This document shows, one piece after another, positions 1 to 9,474 of a DNA stretch of 64,000 nucleotides. Origin of the DNA: an uncultured Lachnospiraceae bacterium (GTDB lineage: Bacteria > Bacillota > Clostridia > Lachnospirales > Lachnospiraceae); assembly GCA_910587935.1 (NCBI GenBank), contig CAJUNP010000003.1, positions 1 through 64,000 on the forward strand, read 5' to 3'. The position numbers were made by a program, and so were the translations under genes. Positions within the stretch are counted from its first letter, which is position 1; every line of letters begins with the position of its first letter. The notes beneath the pieces are model-generated. The model had not been told where the DNA came from. It did not search any database and saw only the letters and a list, made by a program, of their open reading frames with translations.

Positions 1-2
1 TG

Positions 3-254
3 ATGCTTGCAGTTACACAGCGGTGCAATACCGATGACAAAACGATTTGTGAACTATTTTTCCGTCTCATGGATGAACTGGATGACATCACTTTCAGTCA
101 ATCAATGAGGATTATCATAGATGCACTAATGGGTGTCGTTATGGAATATTTCCACATCACAGAACAACAGCTGGAGAAATTGACCGCCAGCTTTGTTCAG
201 AGACTGCCAAAGTACATGCAAAAAGCATTGGAGTATGGTTCAGCGGCTGCCTGA
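3..254 (+). CDS. Unrecognised protein, probably 5'-truncated by the window edge
   Basis: An open frame of 83 codons that ends at TGA 252-254 just before a strong terminator. An ATG lies at base 3, but the frame may continue to the left of the window, and no ribosome binding site can be checked. The product is mostly helical and acidic with no signal peptide, membrane segment or metal motif. I do not recognise a family. It is convergent with the chemotaxis receptor that follows, with which it shares the terminator. Confidence 0.5.
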   Translation: MLAVTQRCNTDDKTICELFFRLMDELDDITFSQSMRIIIDALMGVVMEYFHITEQQLEKLTASFVQRLPKYMQKALEYGSAAA

Positions 255-333
255 TTGCTATTTTATAATCTATAGTATTGATTTTTCAAGGAGCAAATCC
301 CATTTTTAATGTGGGAAGTTTGAGTCAATAAGA

Positions 334-372
334 AAACCCCCGGTATATTTCCTGACAGGAACCCGGGGGTTT
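334..372. terminator. Bidirectional intrinsic terminator
   Basis: A perfect 10-bp stem (AAACCCCCGG at 334-343 with CCGGGGGTTT at 363-372) encloses a 19-base loop. A-runs and T-runs at the stem ends allow it to work in both directions. It sits between two convergent genes. Confidence 0.85.
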
Positions 373-393
373 GCTTGTATTGATGATTATGTT

Positions 394-1746
394 TTATTTC
401 CCTGCAATCTGCACCATCTTTTCCAAATCGGAAATTAATTCTTTGGAGAAATTGTGAGCTTCTTTGTACAATTCTTCCGCCCGGAAATAATCTCTTCCGT
501 TTAAAGCGCTGATAATTTCATTTCCGTATTTGTGGAAACGCTGGTGTTTGGGTCCCATGGCCTGCCAAATTGGCAGAATCTCCGGAATTTTCGGAGTCAT
601 GGAATAATAAAAATGTCCAAACCCGCACTTGGAAGAATCCAGCTGCAAAGGAGTTATGATACGTGTCCGCACCATCTTTTCCAGATTGCCAAGCCATGTC
701 TGATGGGCGGTTATTGCCGTGCTGACATATTGGGAAAACTCGGCGTTTTCCAGGTGGAAGAATGCGTCTTCCGACATAGCGCCCATTTGTTTAACGGTCA
801 GGTCCAGAGTCTGCTCAATATCTACAACCGGTTCGGCCGCTTTTTTTAATTCTTCGCTGACCTGCTGCATGAAACTGGTGCTGTCGCGGAGATGATTTTC
901 CATTTCCGTCATGGAACTGCTGATTTCTTCGCTTACGGCGGCAATAGAACTCATGGAATCGTTAACCTGGGAAACATGCTGCTGACTTTCCAAATTTAAT
1001 TCCCATACGTTTTCAATTTTATCGGTAACGGTTTCCAGGGCGGTTATGGTATTGGTAGTGCTTTGCAGACTTTTGCCGGATGCGTTTTTGATTCCTTCTA
1101 CGAACTCGCTCATGCTGCCGGTCAATTTCTGCGTCTCAACGGCCAGGGAACGTATTTCGTCCGCTACGACTGCAAATCCCTTGCCGGCGGCTCCGGCTCT
1201 TGCAGCCTCAATGGAAGCGTTTAATGCCAGCAGGTTGGTCTGCAGAGAAATTGCGTCGATTCCGGCGATAACTTCATTCATTCGGTTGATCACTTCGGAC
1301 AGATCGTTCATATCTTTTCGGAGCTCTTCGGATATTTCAATCGTGTGTGCGGAAAGCTCTTTGATGGAGGTCAGTTCGTCCTGCCCCTGTTCTATTTTTT
1401 GGTAGACTTCTTCCGTTTCGGAAGAAACCTGTATAATGGTATTGGTCAGCTCCTCATGCTTGCTGTCGGCATTTCCGGAGCCGGAGGGACCAAACAGGGT
1501 TTCGGTGGCTCTTGCCACACTCAGGGAAATGTCCATGATTTTTTCGGTTTGATGCTGCATCATTAAATCCAGGGAACTGATCTGCATAACTGCCTTTATA
1601 TTTTTTTCGAAAATCTGGGCAAATTGTTGTCTGCCTTTTAACAGTCTGCGATAAATACCGTTCAATTCAGGTTCTTTTGATAAATCAGCTTCCTTCAGTT
1701 GTGAGACTGCTCTCATAAGTACGGTTTTTCTCTTGCCAATTCTCAT
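394..1746 (-). CDS. Soluble methyl-accepting chemotaxis protein with C-terminal CZB zinc-binding domain
   Basis: A cytoplasmic chemoreceptor of 450 residues. There is no membrane segment. The conserved signalling hairpin tip ([19 protein letters not shown]) lies at about residues 165-185 and is flanked by long coiled coil. The last ~110 residues carry His...Cys-x-x-G-x-x-Tyr...His-x-x-x-His spacing typical of the CZB (chemoreceptor zinc-binding) domain, which in other bacteria senses zinc or hypochlorous acid. I chose ATG 1746 because AGAGG lies 8 bases upstream; the frame stays open for another 49 codons to 1893, but that extension has no good binding site and reads like promoter DNA. It is divergent from the next receptor. 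Confidence 0.88.
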   Translation of the reverse strand: MRIGKRKTVLMRAVSQLKEADLSKEPELNGIYRRLLKGRQQFAQIFEKNIKAVMQISSLDLMMQHQTEKIMDISLSVARATETLFGPSGSGNADSKHEELTNTIIQVSSETEEVYQKIEQGQDELTSIKELSAHTIEISEELRKDMNDLSEVINRMNEVIAGIDAISLQTNLLALNASIEAARAGAAGKGFAVVADEIRSLAVETQKLTGSMSEFVEGIKNASGKSLQSTTNTITALETVTDKIENVWELNLESQQHVSQVNDSMSSIAAVSEEISSSMTEMENHLRDSTSFMQQVSEELKKAAEPVVDIEQTLDLTVKQMGAMSEDAFFHLENAEFSQYVSTAITAHQTWLGNLEKMVRTRIITPLQLDSSKCGFGHFYYSMTPKIPEILPIWQAMGPKHQRFHKYGNEIISALNGRDYFRAEELYKEAHNFSKELISDLEKMVQIAGK

Positions 1747-1901
1747 AGGGGTAACCTCTTTCTCTGGTTGATATGGGGCGTCCGGCAGAAAAACGGATAT
1801 ACATAACCTGATTCCGCCGGAATTCTTGTATATATCACCCGTTTTTATATTCTTATAATAAAAAATTTTATGCCTTTTTGCAACCTTTTTCATAAATATA
1901 A

Positions 1902-1930
1902 TTGCGGAAATAAAAAAAATTTATTATAAT
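1902..1930 (+). promoter_or_regulatory. Probable sigma-A promoter for the 6-TM chemoreceptor
   Basis: TTGCGG (1902-1907), a 17-base spacer and TATAAT (1925-1930). The start codon is 43 bases after the -10 box. The rest of the divergent intergenic stretch 1747-1901 is AT-rich and holds an imperfect CCGGC/GCCGG hairpin near 1785-1825; no riboswitch was recognised. Confidence 0.6.
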
Positions 1931-1972
1931 TGAAAAGGTTGACAGATTATACATAAAGGAGAGGGAGTACAT

Positions 1973-3433
1973 ATGCGGGAAGAAAGACGAATTTCGAATA
2001 CGGTTTTTATGTTAAGCTGGAATGTGGTAATGATTATTATCGCGGCGGCGTACCTTCTGGAAGTTATTAAGGGAGAGCGTACCATTCTTTATTATCTGGT
2101 TCTTATGCTGGTCGGATTTATACCGCTTGTTATAGCGGATATCAAATATAAAAAGGATAAGAGCGACCATAATCTGAAGCGTTTTGCAGGATACGGTTAT
2201 CTGGTTTTCTATCTGGCGGTTCTTGTGACAACGGATACATCCATGGCGTTTATTTACATATTCCCCGTTTCATCGGCGCTGATTGTATGCAACGATTACA
2301 AACTGCTCCGGAATGTTGGGATTATCAGCTTTCTTGGGAACATTGCCGCAGTCGTTGTACGGATCGTAACCTTGTCCGCAGTAACGGCCGGGCAGATTGC
2401 GGACTGGGAGATTCAGATTATCGGAACGGCCATGATTATGATTGCGTCCTGCGTGGCATGTAAGAATTCCGTGAAGATTAACGACAGAAAGCTGGAGCTT
2501 CAAAAGCAGAAAAGCGAGGAAACTTTAAACCAGGCGGCTAAGGTTGAAGAAAAGGTAATTCAGATTTATGAAGAAACCAAACGGCTTACCGAAGTAGCCA
2601 ATATATCGTCAAACGGAATTACGGAAGTGTTAAACGGTACGAAGGAGACAACCGATTCCATTCAGAATCAGATTCAGCTTACGGAAGATATCCAAGAGCT
2701 TCTTGACGAGGAATTAACGACGGCTGAAGAGATCGGCAAAGCGGTTGCGGGAGCAAGGGCGGACGTTGAGGACAGCGTGAACAGCATGCAGGAATTAAGC
2801 GGCAGCGCGCAGACGGTAAACGAGAGAATTGAACAGGTTCTGGGGAATATGTCCGAACTGAATAACAATGCGGAAGAAGTAAAAAGCATTATTGGTATTA
2901 TTGAAAAAATTGCGGGACAGACCAATATGCTTGCGCTGAACGCTTCCATTGAAGCCGCGCGGGCGGGAGAAGCGGGAAAAGGTTTTGCCGTTGTTGCGGA
3001 TCAGATTACACAGCTTGCAAACCAGACAAAATCGGCTACGGACAATATTGCGGCTATTATCGAAAAACTGAAATCGGAAACCGAATATGCATCCGGGTCC
3101 GTAAAGAAAATGACGGACATCAGTGAGAAACAAAACGGCATTATTTATGAAACCGGCGAAAAGTTTAAGAAGATTGAGGACGCTATATCCGAAATTGAGA
3201 AAAATGTGGAGAAGCAGTCCGTGCATCTTGACGCGCTGAAGAATTCCAATGAACGGATTGTGGAAAGCGTGTCGGGGATCGCTTCCTTTAACGAAGAGGT
3301 GGCTGCGCAGATGGATACGACTGCCGATACTACGGAAGAAAATCTGGAAATTGTGGAACGTGTGAACGGTCTGGTAGGCAATGTAGTGGAAGAATTAAAG
3401 AATTTTAATAAAAATGAGGATGAACAAGAGTAA
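1973..3433 (+). CDS. Methyl-accepting chemotaxis protein with six-TM N-terminal sensor
   Basis: Chemoreceptor of 486 residues. The N-terminal ~165 residues form about six hydrophobic segments (near 9-32, 38-57, 73-87, 91-108, 114-136, 147-163) with almost no extracellular loop, so the input is probably membrane-embedded rather than a periplasmic-type ligand pocket. A long coiled coil follows, with the receptor tip ([20 protein letters not shown]) near 319-338. No HAMP domain is apparent. GGAGAGGG precedes the ATG. The gene ends only 19 bases before the phenylacetate-CoA ligase gene with no terminator between them, so the two may be co-transcribed. The ligand is unknown. Confidence 0.88.
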   Translation: MREERRISNTVFMLSWNVVMIIIAAAYLLEVIKGERTILYYLVLMLVGFIPLVIADIKYKKDKSDHNLKRFAGYGYLVFYLAVLVTTDTSMAFIYIFPVSSALIVCNDYKLLRNVGIISFLGNIAAVVVRIVTLSAVTAGQIADWEIQIIGTAMIMIASCVACKNSVKINDRKLELQKQKSEETLNQAAKVEEKVIQIYEETKRLTEVANISSNGITEVLNGTKETTDSIQNQIQLTEDIQELLDEELTTAEEIGKAVAGARADVEDSVNSMQELSGSAQTVNERIEQVLGNMSELNNNAEEVKSIIGIIEKIAGQTNMLALNASIEAARAGEAGKGFAVVADQITQLANQTKSATDNIAAIIEKLKSETEYASGSVKKMTDISEKQNGIIYETGEKFKKIEDAISEIEKNVEKQSVHLDALKNSNERIVESVSGIASFNEEVAAQMDTTADTTEENLEIVERVNGLVGNVVEELKNFNKNEDEQE

Positions 3434-3452
3434 AAGGCAGGAGCAGGAATTG

Positions 3453-4754
3453 ATGATTTGGTCAAAAGAAGAAACACTAACGAGACAGGAAATAGAAGAG
3501 ATTCAGTTAACAAGGCTGAAGGAGACGGTTAACAGAGTCTGGGAAAAAGTGCCGGCGTACCGCAAAAAGATGGAAGAAGCCGGCGTCAGGCCCGAACATA
3601 TTGAAACTTTAAGGGATTTGGCAAAGCTGCCTTTTATAACGAAGCAGGATATGCGTGATAACTATCCCTTCGGTCTGTTTGCGGTTCCCAAGGAGGAACT
3701 GGTACGGATTCATGCGTCCAGCGGAACGACTGGTAAACCGACGGTGGTCGGCTATACCAGACGGGATCTTGCGATGTGGACCGAATGTGTATCAAGGATT
3801 GCAGTCATGGGCGGCGCTGCGAAAGAGGACGTGGCGCAGATCTGTTTCGGATACGGGATGTTTACGGGAGCCCTGGGACTGCATTACGGTCTGGAGAATA
3901 TCGGCGCGACTATGGTGCCCTCCTCCACAGGTAACTCCGAAAAACAGATTATGTACATGAAAGATTTCGGAACAACGCTTCTGGTTGCCACGCCGTCCTA
4001 TGCGCTCCGGCTGGCGGAAGTCGCTTACCAGATGGGGATAGACCCGAAGAAAGACCTGCAGGTTAAGATTGGGCTGGTAGGAAGCGAACTTCTGACGGAA
4101 GCCATGCGCGCCGAAATGCATAAACTGTGGGGCGACGATATGCTTGTAACATCCAATTACGGAATGAGCGAATTGATGGGGCCGGGCGTATCCGGCGAGT
4201 GCCGGTACATGGACGGCATGCATATTAACGAGGACTATTTTATACCGGAAATCATCGATCCCAAAACCGGAGAGGTACTGCCGCCCGGGGAAAAGGGAGA
4301 GCTTGTAATTACGTGTATTTACAAGGAAGGGCTTCCTTTAATCCGGTATCGGACAAAGGACGTTACCCGTTTGATTTATGAACCCTGCAAATGCGGCAGA
4401 ACCACGTGCAGAATGGAAAATCTGGACGGCAGAACCGACGATATGTTAAAGATCCGGGGAGTTAACGTATTTCCCAGCCAGATTGAAGAGGTTATTCTGG
4501 GAGTGGAAGAGATCGGTCCCCATTATGAGATTATACTTACGAGAAAAGATCATACCGACCGCATGGAGATTCGCGTGGAACTTCTGAAGGCGACGGATTC
4601 CTACAGGGAATTGGAAGCGGTTGAGAAGAAAATCAAAAGCCGGCTCCGGGTTATGTTGGGACTGGATGCCAGAATCAGTCTGGAATCCCCCAATACCTTA
4701 CAGCGTTTTGAGGGAAAAGCAAAGAGAGTCAGGGATTTGAGGGAGGGCATATGA
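3453..4754 (+). CDS. paaK: Phenylacetate-CoA ligase (PaaK-type)
   Basis: Adenylate-forming enzyme that activates phenylacetate or another aryl-acetate with ATP and CoA; in anaerobes it can run in reverse to make ATP. The AMP-binding P-loop SSGTTGKPT is at about residues 89-97, and the C-terminal AMP-binding_C_2 segment follows a Cys-rich turn (CKCGRTTC) and the TDDMLKIRG motif. At 433 residues it matches the family. I chose ATG 3453 because PaaK proteins begin with an MIW-like segment and GGAG lies just upstream; the frame is open from an in-frame ATG at 3414 that overlaps the receptor gene. It overlaps iorA by ATGA. Exact aryl substrate unknown. Confidence 0.9.
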   Translation: MIWSKEETLTRQEIEEIQLTRLKETVNRVWEKVPAYRKKMEEAGVRPEHIETLRDLAKLPFITKQDMRDNYPFGLFAVPKEELVRIHASSGTTGKPTVVGYTRRDLAMWTECVSRIAVMGGAAKEDVAQICFGYGMFTGALGLHYGLENIGATMVPSSTGNSEKQIMYMKDFGTTLLVATPSYALRLAEVAYQMGIDPKKDLQVKIGLVGSELLTEAMRAEMHKLWGDDMLVTSNYGMSELMGPGVSGECRYMDGMHINEDYFIPEIIDPKTGEVLPPGEKGELVITCIYKEGLPLIRYRTKDVTRLIYEPCKCGRTTCRMENLDGRTDDMLKIRGVNVFPSQIEEVILGVEEIGPHYEIILTRKDHTDRMEIRVELLKATDSYRELEAVEKKIKSRLRVMLGLDARISLESPNTLQRFEGKAKRVRDLREGI

Positions 4755-6511
4755 GTTTGGATAAAAAGATTATGTTAGGGAACGAAGCGATAGCCAGAGG
4801 CGCGTATGAAGCGGGGGTAAAGGTATCCGCCGCATATCCCGGTACGCCCAGTACCGAAATCAGTGAGAATATTGTAAAATATGACGAGATTTATGCAGAA
4901 TGGTCGCCCAATGAAAAAGTGGCTATGGAGGTTGCCATAGGCGCCTCGATCAGCGGCGTAAGAGCAATGGCTTCCATGAAGCATGTGGGAGTGAATGTAG
5001 CCAGCGACCCCTTGTATACGGTTTCCTACAGCGGAGTAAACGGAGGGCTGGTGTTGGTTGCCGCGGATGATCCGGGACTTTACAGCTCCCAGAACGAACA
5101 GGATTCCCGGTGTGTGGCAAGAGCGGCCATAATACCGGTTATAGAACCTTCCGACAGCCAGGAGGCCAAAGACTTTACAAAGTTTGCGTTTGAACTCAGC
5201 GAGAAATATGATACGCCGGTAATGGTGCGCACGACTACCAGGCTTTCCCATTCCCAGGGACCCGTAACGCTGGAAGAGAGGCAGGAGCGGGAAGATAAGC
5301 CTTATACGCGCAATGCGGCCAAATACGTTATGATGCCGGGCAATGCCAAAGGGCGTCACGTATACGTGGAGCAGAGAATGAAATCGATGGCGGAGGACGG
5401 CTGTTCGTTTCCCATTAACAGGATGGAGATACAGGACACTTCCGTTGGCTTTATAACAAGCGGTATTCCCTATCAATATGTAAAAGAAGCATGTCCTGAC
5501 GCCAGCGTATTAAAGCTCGGCATGGTGCATCCGCTTCCAAGAAAATTGATCGAAGAGTTTGCCTCCAGGGTGGATAAACTGTACATATTTGAAGAACTGG
5601 AGCCGGTGATTGAAGAACAGGTGAAGTCCTGGGGAATCAAAGCGGTCGGCAAGGAAATATTTACGGTTCAGGGCGAGTACAGCGCAAATCTGCTTCGAAA
5701 AGCCGTATTATCCGAAAAAGAAACGGAATATGCAGGAAAGGATGTGCCCGCACGGCCGCCGATTCTTTGCCCGGGCTGTCCCCACAGGAGCGTTTTTTCC
5801 GTTTTAAATAAACTAAAAATACATGCCGCGGGAGACATCGGCTGTTATACGTTAGGAGCCGTGGCGCCGTTAAATGTAATTGATACGACGGTTTGTATGG
5901 GAGCCAGCATTTCCACCCTGCACGGGATGGAAAAGGCAAAAGGCAAAGAATATATTAAAAACTGGGTTGCGGTAATCGGAGATTCCACTTTTATGCATAC
6001 CGGCGTTAACTCCCTGATGAATATGGTATATAATCAGGGAACGGGAACCGTTATGATTCTGGATAACTCCACGACCGGAATGACGGGGCATCAGGATCAC
6101 GCGGCTACAGGCAAAACCCTGAAGGGTGAGACTGTCCCTGCGATTAACCTGTACCATTTATGCAGGGCCATGGGAATTGAACATGTGGTGGAAGTAAACG
6201 CCTTTGATCTTCCTGAACTGGAGCGGGTAATTAAAGAAGAAACGGCAAGAGACGCGGTGTCGGTTATTATTACAAAATCTCCCTGCGCTTTACTGAAAGG
6301 GGTTTCCTTCCCCAACGTATGCAGACCGGTTCCGGAAACGTGTAAAAAATGCGGCGCGTGTCTGCGTCCGGGTTGTCCTGCGCTGACTAAAAATGCGGAC
6401 GGAACGGTTTCGATCGACGAAACCATGTGTAACGGCTGCGGTTTGTGTATGCAGCTGTGTAAATTTGGAGCCATAGAAGCGCTCCCCAGGGTAACGGGAA
6501 CCGGTAAATGA
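4751..6511 (+). CDS. iorA: Indolepyruvate:ferredoxin oxidoreductase, alpha subunit
   Basis: Large, thiamine-diphosphate-containing subunit (586 residues) of the oxygen-sensitive enzyme that decarboxylates aryl pyruvates (from Trp, Phe, Tyr) to aryl-acetyl-CoA while reducing ferredoxin. The N-terminal half is the pyruvate:ferredoxin oxidoreductase pyrimidine-binding domain (AYPGTPSTEI). The TPP core carries GDIGCYTLG and GDSTFMHTGVNSL. The C-terminus holds two ferredoxin-type clusters (Cys-x2-Cys-x2-Cys near 535 and Cys-x2-Cys-x2-Cys-x3-Cys near 562). The first cluster keeps a CxxCGACLRPGC pattern, as in other IorA proteins. It is translationally coupled to paaK and followed by iorB. Confidence 0.95.
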   Translation: MSLDKKIMLGNEAIARGAYEAGVKVSAAYPGTPSTEISENIVKYDEIYAEWSPNEKVAMEVAIGASISGVRAMASMKHVGVNVASDPLYTVSYSGVNGGLVLVAADDPGLYSSQNEQDSRCVARAAIIPVIEPSDSQEAKDFTKFAFELSEKYDTPVMVRTTTRLSHSQGPVTLEERQEREDKPYTRNAAKYVMMPGNAKGRHVYVEQRMKSMAEDGCSFPINRMEIQDTSVGFITSGIPYQYVKEACPDASVLKLGMVHPLPRKLIEEFASRVDKLYIFEELEPVIEEQVKSWGIKAVGKEIFTVQGEYSANLLRKAVLSEKETEYAGKDVPARPPILCPGCPHRSVFSVLNKLKIHAAGDIGCYTLGAVAPLNVIDTTVCMGASISTLHGMEKAKGKEYIKNWVAVIGDSTFMHTGVNSLMNMVYNQGTGTVMILDNSTTGMTGHQDHAATGKTLKGETVPAINLYHLCRAMGIEHVVEVNAFDLPELERVIKEETARDAVSVIITKSPCALLKGVSFPNVCRPVPETCKKCGACLRPGCPALTKNADGTVSIDETMCNGCGLCMQLCKFGAIEALPRVTGTGK

Positions 6512-6526
6512 AATTAGTGGAAGGAC

Positions 6527-7117
6527 ATGGCTGACAGAATGATAACGAAAAATATTATGATAGTAGGTGTAGGCGGACAGGGAACCCTGCTTACCAGCCG
6601 TATATTGGGCGGCATCACGGTAAAAGCCGGATATGACGTAAAGCTTTCCGAAGTGCATGGAATGGCGCAGAGAGGGGGAAGCGTGGTAACCTTTGTCCGT
6701 TACGGGGAAAAAGTAGCGGAACCGATTGTAGAAGAAGGACAGGCTGATCTTTTGATTGCATTTGAGCGGCTCGAGGCGCTCCGGTACGCGCATTTTCTGA
6801 AAAAAGACGGCGTTATGGTTATCAACGACTGGAGGATCGATCCGATCACGGTAGTAACCGGGGTCAGGGAATATCCCGAAAATATTCTTGAAACCCTGGC
6901 ACAAGAGCATACCGTATATGCGATTAACGCCATGGAAGAAGCGATCCGGCTGGGCAATTCCAAAACCTTTAATGTAATTGTGCTGGGTATGGCGGCAAGG
7001 CATATGGATTTTGACAGACAGGCGTGGCTTGACGTAATTGCGGATACCGTTCCGCCCAAAACGGTGGAAATGAATCAAAAAGCGTTTCTTGTGGGATTTG
7101 AGTCGAAGGTTTCATAA
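6527..7117 (+). CDS. iorB: Indolepyruvate:ferredoxin oxidoreductase, beta subunit
   Basis: Small gamma-type subunit (196 residues) that pairs with IorA. The family signature GVGGQGTLLTSRILGG is at about residues 15-30, followed by EVHGMAQRGG. GGAAGG lies just before the ATG. It sits 15 bases after iorA, so the two subunits would be made from one message. Confidence 0.94.
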   Translation: MADRMITKNIMIVGVGGQGTLLTSRILGGITVKAGYDVKLSEVHGMAQRGGSVVTFVRYGEKVAEPIVEEGQADLLIAFERLEALRYAHFLKKDGVMVINDWRIDPITVVTGVREYPENILETLAQEHTVYAINAMEEAIRLGNSKTFNVIVLGMAARHMDFDRQAWLDVIADTVPPKTVEMNQKAFLVGFESKVS

Positions 7118-7141
7118 CGGTACAGGATAGGAGGCATATGT

Positions 7142-7570
7142 ATGTTTATCAAACAATTATCGGTTTTTATAGAAAATCGGGAAGGACGTCTGGAAGAAGT
7201 TCTGCAGGCGCTCAAAGACAGCGCCGTGAATATTGTATCCTTAAGCCTTGCGGATACATGTGAATACGGATTGTTAAGACTTTTGGTGACCAATCCGGAA
7301 GCCGGGCAGGAGGCTTTAAAGGGCGCCGGATTTTCTGCCATGCTGACAAATGTACTGGCAATCCGCCTTTCCCATCAGGTAGGAAAGCTTCAGGAGCTTT
7401 TGCAGGCCATCTGCGGTGAAAATATCAATATTGAATATATGTATGCTTTATCTACCGGAAAGGACGACGCCTCCATTGTGCTGAAGGCATCGGATTTAAG
7501 GAAGGCGGCGGACGCGCTGGCGGCGAAAGGCGTGGAGATCGTTACTTCCGAAGAGATTCAGGCAATGTAA
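7142..7570 (+). CDS. Tandem ACT-domain protein
   Basis: A 142-residue protein built from two ACT domains (about 4-68 and 71-138), the fold that binds amino acids or related small ligands as an allosteric sensor. No catalytic domain is attached. Small ACT proteins of this kind commonly follow iorB/paaK in Clostridia and archaea, where they are presumed to bind an aromatic amino acid or 2-oxo acid; that role is inferred. GGAGG at 7130-7134 supports ATG 7142 over the out-of-frame ATG at 7138. Confidence 0.85.
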   Translation: MFIKQLSVFIENREGRLEEVLQALKDSAVNIVSLSLADTCEYGLLRLLVTNPEAGQEALKGAGFSAMLTNVLAIRLSHQVGKLQELLQAICGENINIEYMYALSTGKDDASIVLKASDLRKAADALAAKGVEIVTSEEIQAM

Positions 7571-7637
7571 GATTACGAAAACGGTAATACGGGAACGGTT
7601 CGTGGGAGCCGTTTCCTTTATAACCCGGCACTTTAAT

Positions 7638-7682
7638 GATTTAAAGTTCTACGGTTTAAAGTGTAGCGGTTTAAATTTAAAA
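7638..7682 (+). repeat. Three imperfect 15-bp tandem repeats
   Basis: The GATTTAAAG-like unit starts at 7638, 7653 and 7668, each 15 bases long, with the core G(A/G)TTTAAA conserved. They lie in the 143-base gap before the symporter gene. Function unknown. Confidence 0.4.
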
Positions 7683-7713
7683 AGAGACAATAAACTAAGA
7701 GGAGGGCTGACAG

Positions 7714-9252
7714 ATGTTAGCAAAAATTATTTTACTGATTATCTTTTTTGGGATTATGATAGCCGTAGGCTTTTATTCCAGAAAACATGCAACCAATGTA
7801 AACGATTTTGTTCTGGGGGGCCGGAGCGTAGGCCCGTGGCTTACCGCCTTTGCATACGGAACTTCTTATTTTTCGGCGGTTGTATTTGTAGGTTATGCAG
7901 GACAGTTCGGTTATAAGTACGGCTTATCTTCCACATGGATCGGTCTCGGAAACGCCTTTATAGGCTCGCTGCTGGCGTGGGTGATCCTGGGAAGGAGAAC
8001 CCGGATTATGAGTAAACACCTGAAAGCAAAGACAATGCCGGATTATTTTGGAAAGAGGTATGACAGCAATGCGCTGCGAATTGCGGCTTCCGTTATTTCC
8101 TTTATTTTTCTGATTCCCTATACGGCTTCCGTATATAACGGACTTAGCCGTTTATTCGGAATGGCCTTTGATATTCCTTATTCGGTCTGCGTCATTGCAA
8201 TGGCTTCGCTGACATGTGTATATGTAATTTTGGGCGGCTATATGGCGACTGCGATCAACGATTTTTTACAGGGAATCATTATGCTGGCCGGAATCGCGGC
8301 GGTAATTGCCGCCGTATTAAACGGGCAGGGCGGCTTCTATGAGGCGATTTTCAATCTTTCCGAGATGGAAAGCGACGTGGCCGTTACGTTAGGACAAAAG
8401 GGAGCGTTTACCTCCTTTTTCGGTCCGGACCCTCTGAATCTTCTGGGGGTTGTGATTTTAACGTCCCTTGGAACCTGGGGGCTTCCTCAGATGGTACATA
8501 AGTTTTATGCGATTAAGGATGAGAAGGCGATTAAGACGGGAACCATTATTTCCACGTTCTTTGCGGTGATCGTATCCGGCGGCTGCTATTTTCTCGGCGG
8601 CTTCGGAAGACTGTTTGATACGCAGGCGATCCGCAACGCAGACGGAGCGGTGGTTTATGACGCGATCATTCCCGCCATGCTGCAGACCTTGCCGGATATT
8701 CTGATCGGAATTGTGATTGTTCTGGTATTATCGGCGTCGATGTCCACCCTGTCTTCTCTGGTTCTGACTTCCAGTTCCACGTTGACGCTTGATTTAATCA
8801 AAGGCAATATTGTAAAAAAGATGGATGATAAAAAGCAGCTTCTCTGGATGCGGATTCTGCTGGTATTTTTTGTGGTGGTATCCGTTGTGATCGCCCTTGA
8901 TCCCCCTACCTTTATCGCGCAGCTTATGGGTATTTCATGGGGCGCTTTGGCGGGAGCGTTTCTGGCGCCGTTTTTATATGGTCTTTACTGGAAAAGAGTT
9001 ACCAGGGCTTCCGTGTGGGCCAGCTTTGCCTGCGGCGTGGGGATTACCGTGCTGAATATGTTTTTCAAATTTATTGCGTCTCCCATAAACGCCGGGGCTG
9101 TCGCGATGATTGCGGGGCTGATTGTGGTGCCTCTCGTAAGCCTGCTTACGCCCGGAATGAAAAAAGAAACGATAGATACAATTTTTGTCTGCTATGAAGA
9201 AAAAGTTTCCGTAGAGCAGAAAATGGTTCTTATGGAAAAGGAAGAAAATTAG
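7714..9252 (+). CDS. Sodium:solute symporter family (SSS) transporter
   Basis: Inner-membrane secondary transporter of 512 residues with about 13 hydrophobic segments. The N-terminal pattern FVLGGRSVGPWLTAFAYG and the later SASMSTLSSLVLTSSS segment match the SSS (PutP/PanF) family, including the conserved Ser-rich Na2 site. GAGGAGGG precedes the ATG. It follows the aryl-pyruvate genes by 143 bases, so uptake of an aromatic or organic acid is possible but not shown by the sequence. A terminator follows. Confidence 0.88.
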   Translation: MLAKIILLIIFFGIMIAVGFYSRKHATNVNDFVLGGRSVGPWLTAFAYGTSYFSAVVFVGYAGQFGYKYGLSSTWIGLGNAFIGSLLAWVILGRRTRIMSKHLKAKTMPDYFGKRYDSNALRIAASVISFIFLIPYTASVYNGLSRLFGMAFDIPYSVCVIAMASLTCVYVILGGYMATAINDFLQGIIMLAGIAAVIAAVLNGQGGFYEAIFNLSEMESDVAVTLGQKGAFTSFFGPDPLNLLGVVILTSLGTWGLPQMVHKFYAIKDEKAIKTGTIISTFFAVIVSGGCYFLGGFGRLFDTQAIRNADGAVVYDAIIPAMLQTLPDILIGIVIVLVLSASMSTLSSLVLTSSSTLTLDLIKGNIVKKMDDKKQLLWMRILLVFFVVVSVVIALDPPTFIAQLMGISWGALAGAFLAPFLYGLYWKRVTRASVWASFACGVGITVLNMFFKFIASPINAGAVAMIAGLIVVPLVSLLTPGMKKETIDTIFVCYEEKVSVEQKMVLMEKEEN

Positions 9253-9271
9253 AAAAAGCATATAAAAAGGG

Positions 9272-9297
9272 GCCGGAATACAATCCGGTCTTTTTTT
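9272..9297 (+). terminator. Intrinsic terminator after the SSS symporter
   Basis: Short CCGGA/TCCGG stem followed by a run of seven T residues. Confidence 0.7.
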
Positions 9298-9342
9298 ATA
9301 GTAAATTTTCAAACATTTTTATAGGTCATGCGCAAGAAAAAG

Positions 9343-9371
9343 TTGACAAGGAAAGTTGTCAGTGATATAGT
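9343..9371 (+). promoter_or_regulatory. Consensus promoter of the NatAB-type ABC operon
   Basis: TTGACA (9343-9348), 17-base spacer, TATAGT (9366-9371). The first palindromic operator overlaps the -35 box and most of the spacer. Confidence 0.85.
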
Positions 9372-9426
9372 ATCCATAAAAGAGCGATGACAATAAAAGT
9401 TGTCAATAAGCAAAAGAAACTTGTCA
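9344..9426. promoter_or_regulatory. Operator array TGACAA-N6-TTGTCA
   Basis: Two 18-bp palindromes of identical geometry lie at 9344-9361 and 9388-9405 (spacers GGAAAG and TAAAAG). A third right half TTGTCA lies at 9421-9426 with a degenerate left half. Centres are 44 and 21 bases apart, close to four and two helical turns, so all would face the same side of DNA. The first covers the -35 box and the others lie downstream of the start site, a repressor arrangement. The XRE regulator at 11668 in the same operon is the obvious candidate ligand (inference). Confidence 0.75.
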
Positions 9427-9474
9427 AAGAGCGGTAAGCGCATCTTTGATGGTTGATGATTAGGAGGTATAAGC

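Noticed and set aside
1747..1893. N-terminal extension of the CZB chemoreceptor to an ATG at 1893
   Set aside because: The extension has no good binding site and reads like AT-rich promoter DNA; AGAGG before ATG 1746 gives a proper start.
4775..5476. 233-codon open frame on the minus strand inside iorA
   Set aside because: Shadow of a well-supported gene; no ribosome binding site, His/Arg/Tyr-rich composition typical of an antisense frame.
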